From the NCBI GenBank assembly GCA_030141605.1, contig JAQGDQ010001007.1, positions 1 to 64,000 on the forward strand: a stretch of DNA of 64,000 bases, in the 5' to 3' direction. The notes under the pieces are model-generated. The model was not told the origin of the DNA and did not search any database. It saw only the letters and a list, made by a program, of their open reading frames with translations. This document shows, in pieces, positions 1-44,746 of this stretch; positions within the stretch are counted from its first letter, which is position 1; each line of letters begins with the position of its first letter. The translations under genes were made by a program, and so were the position numbers. The DNA is from Tubiluchus corallicola (Eukaryota; Priapulida; Priapulimorpha; Priapulimorphida; Tubiluchidae).

Positions 1-1015
1 TTTTTCTCACACCACCTCTTGCCTCTCATGTGGTTAAGTGGCGGCTGCTCCTGTGATTATATTTTTCACACACCACCTCTCGCCTCTCGTCTGGTTAAGT
101 GGCGGCTCTTCTGATTATATTTTTCTCGCACCACCTCTTGCCTCTCATGTGGTTAAGTAGTGGCTGCTCTTCTGACTATATTTTTCTCGCACCACCTCTT
201 GCCTCTCATGTGGTTAAGTAGTTGCTGCTCTTCTGACTATATTTTTCTCACTCCACCTCTCGCCTCTCTCTGGTTAAGTAGTTGCTGCTCTTCTGATTAT
301 ATTTTTCTCACTCCACCTCTCGCCTCTCGTCTGGTTAAGTAGTGGGTGCTCCTCTGATTATATTTTTCTCACACCACCTCTTGCCTCTCATGTGGTTAAG
401 TAGTGGCTGCTCTTCTGATTATATTTTTCTCACTCCACCTCTCGCCTCTCGTCTGGTTAAGTAGTGGCTGCTCTTCTGATTATATTTTTCTCACTCCACC
501 TCTCGCCTCTCGTCTGGTTAAGTAGTGGCTGCTCTTCTGATTATATTTTTCTCACTCCACCTCTCGCCTCTCGTCTGATTAAGTAGTGGCTGCTCTTCTG
601 ATTATATTTTTCTCACTCCACCTCTTGCCTCTCGTCTGATTAAGTAGTGACTGCTCTTCTGATTATATTTTTCTCACTCCACCTCTTGCCTCTCGTCTGG
701 TTAAGTAGTGGCTGCTCTTCTGATTATATTTTTCTCACTCCACCTCTCGCCTCTCGTCTGGTTAAGTAGTGGCTGCTCTTCTGATTATATTTTTCTCACT
801 CCACCTCTCGCCTCTCGTCTGGTTAAGTAGTGGCTGCTCTTCTGATTATATTTTTCACACACCACCTCTCGCCTCTCGTCTGGTTAAGTAGTGGCTGCTC
901 TTCTGATTATATTTTTCTCACTCCACCTCTCGCCTCTCGTCTGGTTAAGTAGTGGCTGCTCTTCTGATTATATTTTTCTCACACACCTCTCGCCTCTCGC
1001 CTCGTTAAGTGGTGT
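1..1015. repeat. 61-bp minisatellite, about 17 copies
   Basis: A tandem array fills the left edge. The unit contains GGTTAAGTAGTGGCTGCTC, then TTCTGATTATATTTTTCTCA and CTCCACCTCTCGCCTCTCGT. The text shifts by one base per 60-base line, so the period is 61 bp in the centre; the first copies and some edge copies are slightly shorter. Copies differ by a few substitutions. The array runs off the left edge, so its full size is unknown. The short open frame inside it is a by-product of the repeat and is not a gene. Confidence 0.95.
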
Positions 1016-1309
1016 CTAGTTTCCCATGTCTCTCGTGTTGATATAAGCTGCTAATGATTCCTGTATTTTACTGGTTTACCTTGTTCAACGTGTAAATAAC
1101 GTAAATGGAGCGTTGATGCAACATTTATGAACTTAGACAACAGAGAGCTGCTTTTGCTGTTGTTATCAATTCAATCGCTTGTCAGCGTTTAGCTTATGTC
1201 AGCGTCCTCGACTGTGGAAAAGGTGCTTAAATAGGCGTCTGTGTGCCATGGTTTTGTTAGCTTTTTGCAATTTTGTTGTTAGTGCAATCTTGATGTGTGT
1301 CATTTCACT

Positions 1310-1690
1310 TTAGACCAATCTTGACACTGGCCATATCAAGTTAGTGTAATATTGACCTTTGACCTCTCACTTCATTGAAAGCTTTACAACTGACTTTTCA
1401 GTTTAGCGCAAGTTCAAAAAATTTAGCGTAATTTTGGTTTTGACCTCTCACTACAGTGAAATGTTGACCTTTGACTTTTCAGTTTAGTGCAATCTTGACA
1501 TGTGTCCTCTTGTTTTAGAGCAATTTTGACACTGGAAATGTATCAATTTACTGTAATTTGACCTTTGACCTCTCACATTAGTGAATGTTTGACAACTGAC
1601 GCTTTCTGGTGTAGCCTTGACAGTGAGTTTATAAATTTAGCGTCATTTTGACCTTTGACCTCTCATCCCAGTGGAAGCTTGACCTCTCTA
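1310..1690. repeat. Degenerate ~200-bp repeat carrying DR1-type motifs
   Basis: A decayed tandem repeat: CAATCTTGACACTGG near 1316 recurs as CAATTTTGACACTGG about 205 bp later, with GACCTCTCAC and AGTTTAGYGCAA recurring between. TGACCTTTGACCT, the reverse complement of the direct-repeat-1 nuclear receptor consensus AGGTCAAAGGTCA, occurs exactly at 1353, 1559 and 1649, with a one-base variant at 1464. Whether these sites bind a receptor is not known. No coding potential is seen. Confidence 0.75.
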
Positions 1691-1699
1691 GCGCAGTCT

Positions 1700-3428
1700 T
1701 AGTCATAGACGTTTATTGCAATCTTAACATTTTGACATTTCACATTTAAATTAGCGTCAAATAGCAAAAATGTGCCATAAGGCAGGTAACTTCATGACAA
1801 ATGGTACAACAATAGCAGTAGAAAATTTTGGTATTACTATAATAAACTAGTAAACCTTTAATTTAAATGTATTTTAAAGGGAAAGTCAAGCCTTCTGGGA
1901 AATTAGGTTTATTTTAATGTTTGCGAAAATTTTTAGAAATGTTTACTAATAAAAGTGTAATAAGTGCCTCGTGTAATTAGTAAAATCACCTTAAAGTCGC
2001 GATTATTTCGCGCTCCATTTTGAACGCCCATTCTTCCACCAATGACGTCATTCATTAGCTGAAGAAAAGCAGTGCACTGTTAATTTCGGCCAAACTCCTT
2101 TAGTGTTGCTTAACTTTGATTGTTAAGGACCTTGCTCCGTGTCCTACCTATTTAGTGCTAAATTAATGTTTTCTATATTTATATATCTTATTTATACATA
2201 CATAGTAACAATTCCATAGTATTTTATGTATTGATTTAAATCTAAATAACGATAAATAATTAAGCAAATCTACATCAAATAAGAACTACTAAAAAGTAGG
2301 AAAACAATCAGACTACGATACATTTTCTTTTAGATATGGTTTTATTAATGGTATACACCATGTAGTCATGAGATAACTTATATAATACACAAAACAAATA
2401 ATATCATAAACAATACAACTAAATAAGGCCTTAAGGCCTCGGTGAGATTAAGCCCAACCAAGAATGACGTTAATTTTGGCTGTTTTTTGGTTTCGGATTA
2501 ACGTATTAGGCCTTCACAAAATTCGCAAAAAGTGCCAGCAAGTACTTAAGATTAAGAAAATTTATAGGAAAACCGGATGATTGTGTAGACATTAGATCAA
2601 AATAAAGTATGCTGTAAAATATTGAAAATTACAACAGCTTTTTTAAATCAAAGCTTAAATTAAACAATAATTACCTCATATAGTTAAATTTTGTCAAACT
2701 TTCAAAGCCGCACGTGGCTCAGCGCATCCACTAAGACCGGCAATGGCGTCTTATTGTCACATTCGCGTGGTCGACAAATAGGCGCGGTACTGTGATAAGC
2801 ATGATGATGAACAGCAGTGTTTGTGTGTGACGTCAGTGTGACGTAAAACTTATTTTCGTGACATCACATCAGCATCTAATAGCAAAAATCGCTTACGCAA
2901 ACGTGCTTGCCGCGCCAAGAAGATTCCTACCATTGCATAAACTGTGGTTAGTTTGTGATGTAAGTGATAGCTGTATTCGGTTGCCGTTAATTAACTTTCT
3001 AAGCTAATTATTCACTTATTAGAAACAAATGTTAACGTTTATAGGCAAGAAAATGTATAGTTTGTATTTTAAATTAAAATGGTATTGGGGCTAATCAATC
3101 ATTCGGTTTTCCTTTAATGTAAATAATCATATTTCATTGCCTACGCAAGAAAATTAATAAATTAATTTAGCACGACAAAAATAATTATTTTTAAGAAAAT
3201 AACTGTGAGACGTACATTGACTAGGTAGAATTGCTTACGCAATATTCATGAATACATGTCGTGTAAGTGTGAATACCTAATGGTGATGCGTTGACAAATA
3301 TAAGATAGACAATTACGATGTAGACAATAACGATTGCTAAGCTAGCACGGACATTTTTACACGAGATCAGCGAAGAAGTAAAGAGAATTATCCCTTAAAT
3401 TACTTGTGTGGTATTTCATATTTGTGTT
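1700..3428. other. AT-rich non-coding stretch
   Basis: No open frame, splice-bounded exon or RNA gene was recognised on either strand. Lies 3' of the NK2-type gene. Short AT-rich runs only. Confidence 0.6.
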
Positions 3429-4084
3429 AATAAGCCTTTTCACAGTTCCAGCGATTGATGATGATCGTGAAAAGGTCAAAGGTTGAGTGTGCCAGACAAC
3501 ACATTTGTGTACACTTGACAATACCTCACACCCGCTGCTGTTGTAATAGGAACAGTTTCAACAGCTAGCTAGAACTTTACCTAGTTCATTTTTTCTTGTT
3601 CCCATGTAAGATCCTGTTTGGATAAGATCCAAGTAAATCACTTTGCGCACAGACTAATGTATAATTAAGTAAAGTCAATGTAAAACAACTGAAGTTACGC
3701 AACCGGGCTTTGATTTACCTACATGTCACGTGACGGTTGTAGCTAAGACAAGTTTCGTTGTGCGCACGCGCATTTGCTGAAGGTCAAAGGTTGAGTGTAC
3801 CACAGCAACGCGTCTTAACTACAATCGTGACATGTGGGTAACGCAAAACATCAGTTCAATAGCTTCAATTTTTTACGTGGATTTCACTTAACTATGCATT
3901 AGTCTGTGTGTGGATCTTGCTTGGGAACAAGAAAAAATTAACTAAGTAAGGTTCTAGCTAGCTATTAAAACTATTATTATTACAATAGCATGGGCTGCGA
4001 GGCGTTAACAAATGCCTTCTCTGGTACACGTAACCTTTGACCTTTTGAGGATCATCAATCACTGAAACTGTGAAAAGGCTTATT
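3429..4084. mobile_element. Long foldback (inverted-repeat) element, ~656 bp
   Basis: The outer end AATAAGCCTTTTCACAGT at 3429 is mirrored by its reverse complement ending at 4084. The arms stay alignable inward for about 300 bp: shared inner blocks include AGCTAGCTAGAAC, TTTTTTCTTGTTCCCA, ACAGACTAATG and ACATGTCACG. The centre is near 3750-3790. No open frame is present and no clear target-site duplication was found. This fits a non-autonomous foldback or MITE-like element. Each arm and the centre carry an AGGTCAAAGGTT motif (near 3473, 3781, and reversed near 4032). Confidence 0.8.
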
Positions 4085-4239
4085 GAGTTTTATGAGGAGG
4101 CCTAATTATACGACCCAATAAAAAGCCAATGGCTTTTTTCATGTATTAAAAGTTTGGAATGGTCTCATCTTAAGTAACAGGCCTAGTACAGTAGAATGTG
4201 CCAGCCATATTATTGGTGAAAATGGTTTAAGTACTTGTT

Positions 4240-4600
4240 CAAAGAAAACACGCCCGCCATCTTGATACAGTCGTGGCCATGTTGATAACGTCTATTGACT
4301 GTCCAGGATTATTTCAGAGTTTATGTCACATTAAGGACACGACCGCCATCTTGATATAGCAGCAAACACGCTGACAGACATTTTGTTTTGGCTAACCAAA
4401 AAACACATGTATCACATGACCACAGTCCTGATACAACAGAAATGTTATGAGAGTCGTTTTACTGTGGGTGACACAAGAAATAATGCGTCAACACAACCGC
4501 CATCTTGATACAACAAGAAACAAAATGGCGGCCAGTTATTCTGTCCAAAAATTCTCGCAGAGTTTTGTGTCACGTTAGGAACAAGACCACCATCTTGGTT
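4240..4600. repeat. Degenerate repeat with CCGCCATCTT (YY1-like) motifs
   Basis: CCGCCATCTTGATA recurs at 4254, 4343 and 4497, with a variant CCACCATCTTGG at 4587 and a reversed AAATGGCGGCC near 4524. The surrounding text also recurs: TCAGAGTTTATGTCACATTA near 4314 against GCAGAGTTTTGTGTCACGTT near 4557. The motif resembles the YY1 site (AAGATGGCGGC), which is established knowledge; occupancy here is inference. The last copy overlaps the stop codon of the NK2-type gene. Confidence 0.65.
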
Positions 4601-5429
4601 GAGGGTGCATGAGAGGATGCGTGTAATTTGGCATAACGTTCATGCCGTCCATCGAGCCCATACTGTTCATGCTATTGAACGTGTTCATGGTGCCAATGGC
4701 AGCCATACTGTTCATGCACTGAGACGAAAGTGGCGGTTGGAAAGACATTGGCAGTTCATGTTGCGCCGGTTGCTGCTTCGACAAGACGCCATTGTGGCAG
4801 GGCTTGCCGTCGCGGACCAGCACGGGCACGGCGACTCGACGAGGCGACGGCAGCGGGTTCATCTCCAACCCACCCTTCTCTGCCCGCGCTTTTTTGCACT
4901 TGTATCGATGGTTTTGAAACCAGATTTTCACTTGCGTGGGCGTAAGGCGGATAATACTGGCAAGGTGCTCCCGCTCGGGGGCAGATAGGTAGCGCTGCTG
5001 TCGAAATCGCCTCTCGAGCTCATAGGTTTGCGCTTTTGAAAATAGAACCCTCCTCTTTCTCTTCTTTGGTGTTTCACCGGACTGCGCACTTTCGCTCCCT
5101 CCCTTCTCAAGTGTCAGTTCTTCTGTTTCGTCCGGGTCATCTAGACAGTTTTCTGACCCAACCGACTCCACTAAGCTGCACTCGCTGGTCACCGATCTAG
5201 CAGCGGGGCTGACCGACCCCGCGTGGGACGCCGCAGACAGGTTAGCATCGTTATTCCCCATTGTCATGGTGGTCGAAGTTTTTTCTACGAGAGACGGACT
5301 AGTGTGGCTGAGTTTCGGCGGATGATGATGAGAAACAAACTCGGGTTGAGTTATCAACATTTGACCTGCTGCGATGCTGCTCTCCGACGACATCGTAACG
5401 GTTGCGTTAATCAATGCTTGGCTTGTCAT
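4575..5429 (-). CDS. Nkx2-2-like: NK2.2-class homeobox transcription factor (terminal exon)
   Basis: Nuclear DNA-binding regulator. Read from the ATG at 5429, just inside a 3' splice acceptor (TTTCATTTCAG, exon from 5431), it encodes 284 aa. The homeodomain is residues 123-182 (about 5063-4884), with [19 protein letters not shown] in the helix 1/2 region and [10 protein letters not shown] in helix 3. Gln50, Asn51 and the NK2-diagnostic Tyr54 are present. The NK2-specific domain [15 protein letters not shown] lies at residues 197-211. Both motifs match vertebrate Nkx2-2 best, and the length is close to it (273 aa). Homeodomain position 56 is Cys where NK2 proteins usually have Met. No N-terminal TN (eh1) repression motif is present; it could lie in an upstream exon, but none was found up to 7.7 kb. 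The C-terminus is Met/Asn/Ser-rich and its last residues overlap a genomic repeat. The exact start is uncertain. Confidence 0.93.
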   Translation of the reverse strand: MTSQALINATVTMSSESSIAAGQMLITQPEFVSHHHPPKLSHTSPSLVEKTSTTMTMGNNDANLSAASHAGSVSPAARSVTSECSLVESVGSENCLDDPDETEELTLEKGGSESAQSGETPKKRKRRVLFSKAQTYELERRFRQQRYLSAPEREHLASIIRLTPTQVKIWFQNHRYKCKKARAEKGGLEMNPLPSPRRVAVPVLVRDGKPCHNGVLSKQQPAQHELPMSFQPPLSSQCMNSMAAIGTMNTFNSMNSMGSMDGMNVMPNYTHPLMHPQPRWWSCS

Positions 5430-5684
5430 TGCTGAAATGAAATTAATTTTGTAAATAAAAGATGTTTTTACATTGACATGTCTTACTAAATGTGGTGTGT
5501 GGGAGGACCAGAACATAGCTCATTGTAAAGGCTAATCATCTAAGATGAAATGCTGAAATGACACAGAGAGGTGTCTTAGTCACAATTAGTTTAAAACATT
5601 TTGCCCAAAATATTGACCAACATCCAAACATCCATTCACTGACCAGCCTGACATTGCTTAACTTCGAACGACATAGTTTCCAAT

Positions 5685-6690
5685 ATCCAGTCAGTTCTCT
5701 TTTTTCGGCTAACAGACCAAACTATTGATTTTTGTGAAATGGATAGATGGGTACTGCTGATGGGCAATTTTTTTATTATTATTATTTATTAAATATATCC
5801 GCAATGATCATTACAGCATTGTACATAAAAGTATTTAATAATATAGTTATTATTATGTGCACAAGATGCCAAGCCGGAAATGACCCGTGGGGTACTCAAG
5901 AAGTGTTTACTTGTTTAGAGTACCCCAAATGAATGTGGAGTGAGTGTAATAGAAAAGAGCAGTAAAGGAGTAGAAAGAAAGGTTAATAGAGAATAGAAAA
6001 AAGGAGAAAGATGTGATGGTATCTGTATGAAGTAACGTGAACTATAGAAATGTAAAAATTGACATAGCCAGCAACACAATGGATTCCGACAGGCACAGCA
6101 GCGTAATTAATCAAATTGATTTATTCTGTATAATTAGAAAAGATTTCACTTTTAAGATTTCTTTTGAAGTTATTTATAGATAAAGAATTTTTTATGTATT
6201 CGTTGCTGTTATTCCAAAGTCTAGGGCCAGTGTTAGTGATGAAGTGTGTTCCAATAATTATACCACCCAATGAAAACTCATATACAAGTCCCTATTGGTG
6301 CCTAATGATATCAAAGTGTCTATCTATGAACGTTTAGAAGTTTTAGACCTCCAAACTGCGGCACCATTTCTTGACCTTTTAGTGCCCCGGGATAGCCGAC
6401 TAAAATGCAAAAATTTTCAAAACGCTGTTAGAATGGTTCCAAGAAATCATTACTGAAAGTTTGGCTGCTGTATCCAGTTACTTCTCTTGTGGAGGTAACA
6501 GACCAAGCTATTGATCTTGTGAAACGGATAGAGGGGTACTGATGACGTAATTTGGTCACTTCGTGTTGCCCAAAGTCACCAATCATACTACCAAATGAAA
6601 GCCCAAATGCAAGTGCCTGTTCGTCCAGTAACCATGTATCCAGTCGTTCCCCATTTTTCGGCTAACAGACCAGACTAGAAGCAGGCTAGC
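5685..6690. repeat. Three dispersed copies of a short repeat
   Basis: CCAGTCAGTTCTC...GGCTAACAGACCAAACTATT at about 5690, CCAGTTACTTCTC...GTAACAGACCAAGCTATT at about 6472 and CCAGTCGTTCCCC...GGCTAACAGACCAGACTA at about 6651 are recognisably the same sequence. The first two continue alike through GTGAAAYGGATAGA and GGGTACTG. Between them the sequence has no coding signal. Confidence 0.6.
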
Positions 6691-7301
6691 AATATCACAC
6701 TGCGCATGCGTGTCATTTAAAAACTATCTATTCGTATAAACAACGGTGCGCAGGCCTCTTCTGTGTAAGTTGTCCTGCGCATAAGATGCTAGAAAACGTA
6801 ATTAATTTTATGAATCATTGCATGAAAATAAATGTCTTTTGGTGTTTAAAACGTAATGATTTTTAGGAATAGTCTAAGAAAGCAAACCTAAAGTATCAAA
6901 CTAAAACGTTTGAACCAAAACAACTAATGTCACGCAAAGCTATAGGAAAATTATATAAAATTATCACACGGCAACGCGCGATGGCGCTGGTGCAATAAAA
7001 TTAAACAATAAAATTAAATCAAAGTTACTAACAAATTAGCAACTACGATACAGCGATAGAGTTGTTAATTTTAAATAGCCAGTTTGTCGACTAGGTCCGT
7101 CGCATACTTAAAAGTTAGTCGAAAATTAATTTGCTCAGCCAATTTCCTCCATAAAAGCGTGTAAAGGATTAATACATCACAAACAGTTTATCAAATTTTC
7201 ATTTCACTATAAATGCGAGCTTCTGGAAAAACCGAATTGACCATATACCAGTCAATGTCGTGAGGTTCGTTCTTCTATTGAAGTTACATTTTTATATCCT
7301 T

Positions 7302-7352
7302 AAAGAAAGACAAGATGATTTTTCATATCCTACCCCGTTTTCAAGTACGGTA
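7302..7352. repeat. Dispersed repeat shared with 56936-56990
   Basis: GATGATTTTTCATATCCTA, then CCCCGTTTTCAAGTACGGTA, matches 56948-56987 nearly base for base, about 49 kb away. The two flanks also share TTCTATTGAAG. It is probably a fragment of an interspersed element; the family was not recognised. Confidence 0.6.
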
Positions 7353-7681
7353 TAAATCCATATGCTGGTCTAGGTGTGTTGTAATATTAAATCTTGAGCC
7401 TGTCTACATGTATGGCTGTAGCAGGTGTTTCTGGCTTAGGCGGCTGTAGGATTGCGGAACTGGCATATTGTATTGTTATAGTGCTTGGTTTAGGTGTCTT
7501 TGTGTGTTGGGGTGGGGCCACGGTGACCTTGAGTTTGTAAATCTTTGGCGCATAGAGGAGTGGACAGGGTGCTTCTGGCGTGCAGGGTTGTAGACAATAC
7601 TTAGAGTTCTGGCATGTATGGCAGGCAGGTGCTCCTGGCTCTAGGTGGTTGTGGATACACAGGTCTTATATGTATAGTTAG

Positions 7682-40591
<32,910 letters not shown>

Positions 40592-40762
40592 ATGGAATAC
40601 AGGATTGATACGGAAATTGACCCGGACCATCCACGGATCTGTATCGGACTTGTGGCAGTACAGTTACTCTCTTATGTTAACTATGACTTATTGAAATTTT
40701 TTAGTAAATCTGTAATTGTTAAAATTTTGCCTTATTTGTTGCTGTGATATTTTGAGATCATT

Positions 40763-40768
40763 AATAAA
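40763..40768 (+). terminator. Polyadenylation signal AATAAA
   Basis: AATAAA 172 bases after the stop codon of the SCO-spondin-like gene, followed by a TG-rich stretch. Likely its poly(A) signal. Confidence 0.6.
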
Positions 40769-40769
40769 A

Positions 40770-43700
40770 TATTTTCAGTGTGCATGTATGGAAAGTTCAT
40801 GTATTTATTTATTATTTTATAAGCTGTTATTGCGTCATATAGATACTGTGTCATATTTCACAATTTCTTTCTAATGAGTGGTGCTTCACTTAACTAGAGA
40901 TAAGCAGTAATATGTCTTTAATGTGATAGTCTTTGAACGGGTAAAGACTTGCTAAGTTGAAAGTCACTATCAACAATGATTCTTTATGTTAGCGTTATTA
41001 TTAATGTTAATATTATTATTATTAATATATTAGTATTTGGATAATATATTTCTAGCTAGATTCTTCTGCAAAAAACTGTTTTATTTGACATCTTAGAAGA
41101 ATAATGCGGACACTATTTTTTACAAATTGGCCACTTTCCTACTGGTACTATTTGAGCAAACGTTGCACATGACAGTAACTGAACTACGACAAGATTTTTA
41201 ACTTATTTTTTCTCTTTATTAATAAGTATAGCAGCATAGTTCTAAAAAGTGACTAGTTATTTCATGCCAGTTTATAATTGAACAATTGTTGTTATGTAAA
41301 TAAATTTGCCATACTCTTGTCAATTGTGCACAAACTTTAGCAAAAATTACTGTACATGTATTGTTATAATGATAGTATGTTTGCAGTGCAAGCCTTAATT
41401 GTTAAACCTGTGGTATCTGTACTTAGTTAACAAAGTCAAATTGTTCTGTGTAAGCACTCACAGATGTAAGAAAAATTTGTGCAAATTTAACAATAGTTCC
41501 TAATAACAACTGATTAGAAAATTAGGACAGATGTTTGATGTGGCTATGCTACACTCTACATTTGAAAAAATTGCGCTAAAACTTCAGCTTCAACATTCTT
41601 GTAGAAATACTAGTATGTCAGTTTAGTCTTACATTCAGCATAATTGTGTCCAGTAATTCTTATTGTTATTTTTGTGACAGCATGATGGTGCAATGTAATG
41701 CTTTTTTAATGCACAGCAGATGCGAGTTACAAAAATCAATCCAATTAATTTGTTTGTTTAAAAACTGACTTGATGTGAATAGTTACAAGAAAAAAATAAA
41801 TGATTGTTATTCTACTCTGCAAGCAGATACCTGTTACTGGTTTGTTTGTGCATAGCAGTCCGATAAAGGCACTTCAATAGAATTGTTTGCGCTGTAAGTC
41901 ATAATTAATAATGTGGATGTGGATAAATGAGCTATTTAAAAAACAGAAGAAACAGATTTAAACTATAATTAGGATCAATTCATACAAAGTTTGAAAGAAT
42001 TAACTGTTAAGTCGTTAAACTTAATGAGAATTGCTGTAACTGTGTGCGTGTTTTTTTTAAAAACTAAACTATCCCAGCCCAGCTTGGCTTCAACACATGC
42101 AGAAAAGACAAAAAAAGCAAATTACATGTATAAATTAAATTCAAGACAAATCATTATTCCCAAAAAAATTGCCAGTTAGTAAAACAGCAAGCAAACAGGC
42201 AGATTTGTAAACTATGTCAAACGAGTTTATGTACGATTTACAAAAAACAGCCTACATAACATCATTATACCCATTAGTTAGGAAAACAGGTTTTAATTAT
42301 CGCAACTTTAGTTATTTAATCTGAGAAAGGAATGTTGACGTCACATAGGAGAGTTGATTCAATTTGGGTGTTGTATATAATTTAGGGATTGCACTCGTTT
42401 GCAGGGCTTGACGTCACTCTTACGCACGTTTTAAGAGGTTTCCTTCATCTGCACGCATAACTGTACGGGCCGATTTTTTCGTGGGGGGAGGGCTGAGCCA
42501 CTTTTACAGCGCCACTGCGAAAAAAGCCCGGAACCAGAAATTGCCTCATCCCACCCCCATGATCAAAAAATGCCCGGATTTCGGAATTTCATTTGGCGGC
42601 ATGGAGAAATTTCGAGACTTCGTTTTAGGAAGAATATTATCTTATTTTTTACATCATTTGGCCTGTGCCCGAAAAATTTGGTGATGGTAAGGATCCAAGA
42701 TGCGGAAATTCCAGTACAGAGACTGAAGCTTCATGAGTTGGTGACTGGACTCGAACAAGAAGGAATGAGCTGTAGCAGAAAGCATAGAATGATAATTAAT
42801 TTTTACTAATTATCTGCCATTGTCTGTTTTAAATGTTTTTTTAAGTTACTGAGTTTAAACGGAAATTTTTCTTTCTTTTTTGAAGTGCTTGTTTCTTGTG
42901 AAAAATAATTATTATGATGATAAATGTAATAATCTTTCTTTAAAGTTGTTTTTTCGGATGAGCAATTAACATAAACTTCAAAGAGCTTTTGGACCGACTG
43001 TAAATAACAATCTACAACTACATAACAGAGACTGTTATTACCCCACTTTGGCCTACCTACCACGCGCCAGGCAGGGCAACAGCAGGCGCCATTTTTAAAG
43101 TCTTTGGCATTAACCCGCCGCTGTATCGAACTCACGACCTACCAACCGGAAAACGGACGCGTTACCACTAGACGAAGGTAATGGTAATGGTCAAAGTAAT
43201 AATTAATAGTGATAGCGTTTTGTAATCCGTATTTCTTTTTTTCTTTTATAACACCTATTGTAGGGGTAGCCACATTAAATGTATACATTTATAAATGTTT
43301 GCGTTGGATGAAATAGCCACATCTTTGCTTGTTACTTTGATAATTTTAACTGATGTTTGCATGTGTAATTTTCACTTGTAGCGTAAAAAAGTAAAGTGCG
43401 TTCTCAAAATCGAACTCAAGAAAATTCTAAAATGGAAAGTGGAAATAGCAGAAAATTGGTACAGGCCCTCGCTTAACAATGAAATTATTAATTCAGAACA
43501 ATCGAGAAACAAAAACCGTTTTAGTCGAGACAACAACGATGTTAAATATTGTGCAATGTGAAAGCAATTCCGCCAATCCAGGAGCACTCAGGAAGAAGGA
43601 ATGCCTGAAACCTTCCATTAGCTGTCAGGATTTCGCTCGCAAAACCAAATTTACGCACCTATCATGACACTCAATATTCTTGGCGTGTTTGTTCCTATTT

Positions 43701-44353
43701 GACAAAGCACTTAAACCAGGCGACGGACTTCTAACCACGTTAGCACGTAAACTAATCATTTCTGCTAGTTCGCGTAGCTAAAGAAATAAGTCACTCAAAT
43801 AAATCTGAGTCCATCTAGTAAATGTCCTTGATTTTTGTACGTGGTTCTATGACTTAAATTTATCTTTTGCTGCAGTACGTTTTTGCGATGTAGCGCAGGC
43901 TGGTCTGCGATTGGCTTACTCGTGTACTCCCTAATAGTAATGTGAACATGAAATGCATCTTTCACAAGATAATGTTAATTAGCACATTTTTTATTAACTA
44001 TGCCCATATAGACTGTAATGAATAATTTGACTAATTGCCAACAAAAATTTACATAAGCCTATAATTAATGGCATGCAACAAAAGCATTAATTAATATATT
44101 TATGATGAAATATAATCCAGGTATCAAATGAATTGGACTAATTGAGAAGTTGATTTACTGTGTCTACTGTGTCTTTAAAAACTAAGAAAACGATTTTAGC
44201 TAACATTTAAAAATTTGCCGCTCTTAAAACAGTATTTCTGTTAATTTACCTCTTTGCAATTAACATAGTTTTCAAACGCAAATTCGAACTTATACGCATC
44301 CATTAATTGCTTAAAATAGCAGATTTCTTGCAATAATCAAATTATACAATTAA
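40770..44353. other. Intergenic region between convergent genes
   Basis: Lies between the 3' end of the SCO-spondin-like gene (plus) and that of the Ly6 gene (minus). Several short open frames exist, but none has a family motif or exon signals. On the minus strand AATAAA near 43995-43990 could be the Ly6 poly(A) signal. It contains the SINE listed at 42960-43185. Confidence 0.5.
42960..43185 (-). mobile_element. tRNA-derived SINE (minus)
   Basis: In reverse complement: CTTCGTCTAGTGGTAACGCG (box A-like), then GTGAGTTCGATAC (box B-like), together about 70 nt of tRNA-like head. A body with GCCTGCTGTTGCCC follows. No acceptor-stem pairing is convincing, so this is a SINE or tRNA relic, not a functional tRNA. 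Confidence 0.55.
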
Positions 44354-44656
44354 TTAATGCATCGAGCGCAGAATGACTGTTGCCACAAGCGACAGTGTTG
44401 TCGCAACAAGAACAGAAGCGGTGGTGCTGACACCTTCATTGCAGAGATCGCTGTTACACACGCAGAGGGTTACTGTATAACCCCCTTCTGATCCTGATTC
44501 ACAGCCTTCGCTGAGGATTCCACTTACGTCACAGGACCTAACCACAGATATTGCAGAACCTACACAAAATACAGTGTAGACAATTACGATGTTATTGTTA
44601 GCAATAGGGTCTTAGCAGCAGTAACAGCAGCAGCAGCAGTAGTAATAGTAGTAGTG

Positions 44657-44746
<90 letters not shown>

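Larger units (their letters stand above)
5517..7387. other. Intergenic region between divergent genes
   Basis: Separates the minus-strand NK2-type gene from the plus-strand SCO-spondin-like gene and should hold both promoters. I looked for an upstream TN-motif exon on the minus strand and for a signal-peptide exon on the plus strand and found neither. It contains the dispersed copies listed separately at 5685-6690 and 7302-7352. Confidence 0.5.

Noticed and set aside
1-1015. CRISPR-like array
   Set aside because: Contiguous 61-bp tandem repeat without unique spacers, in an animal genome.
42990-43185. tRNA gene
   Set aside because: Box A- and box B-like words are present, but stem pairing is poor and a SINE-like body follows.
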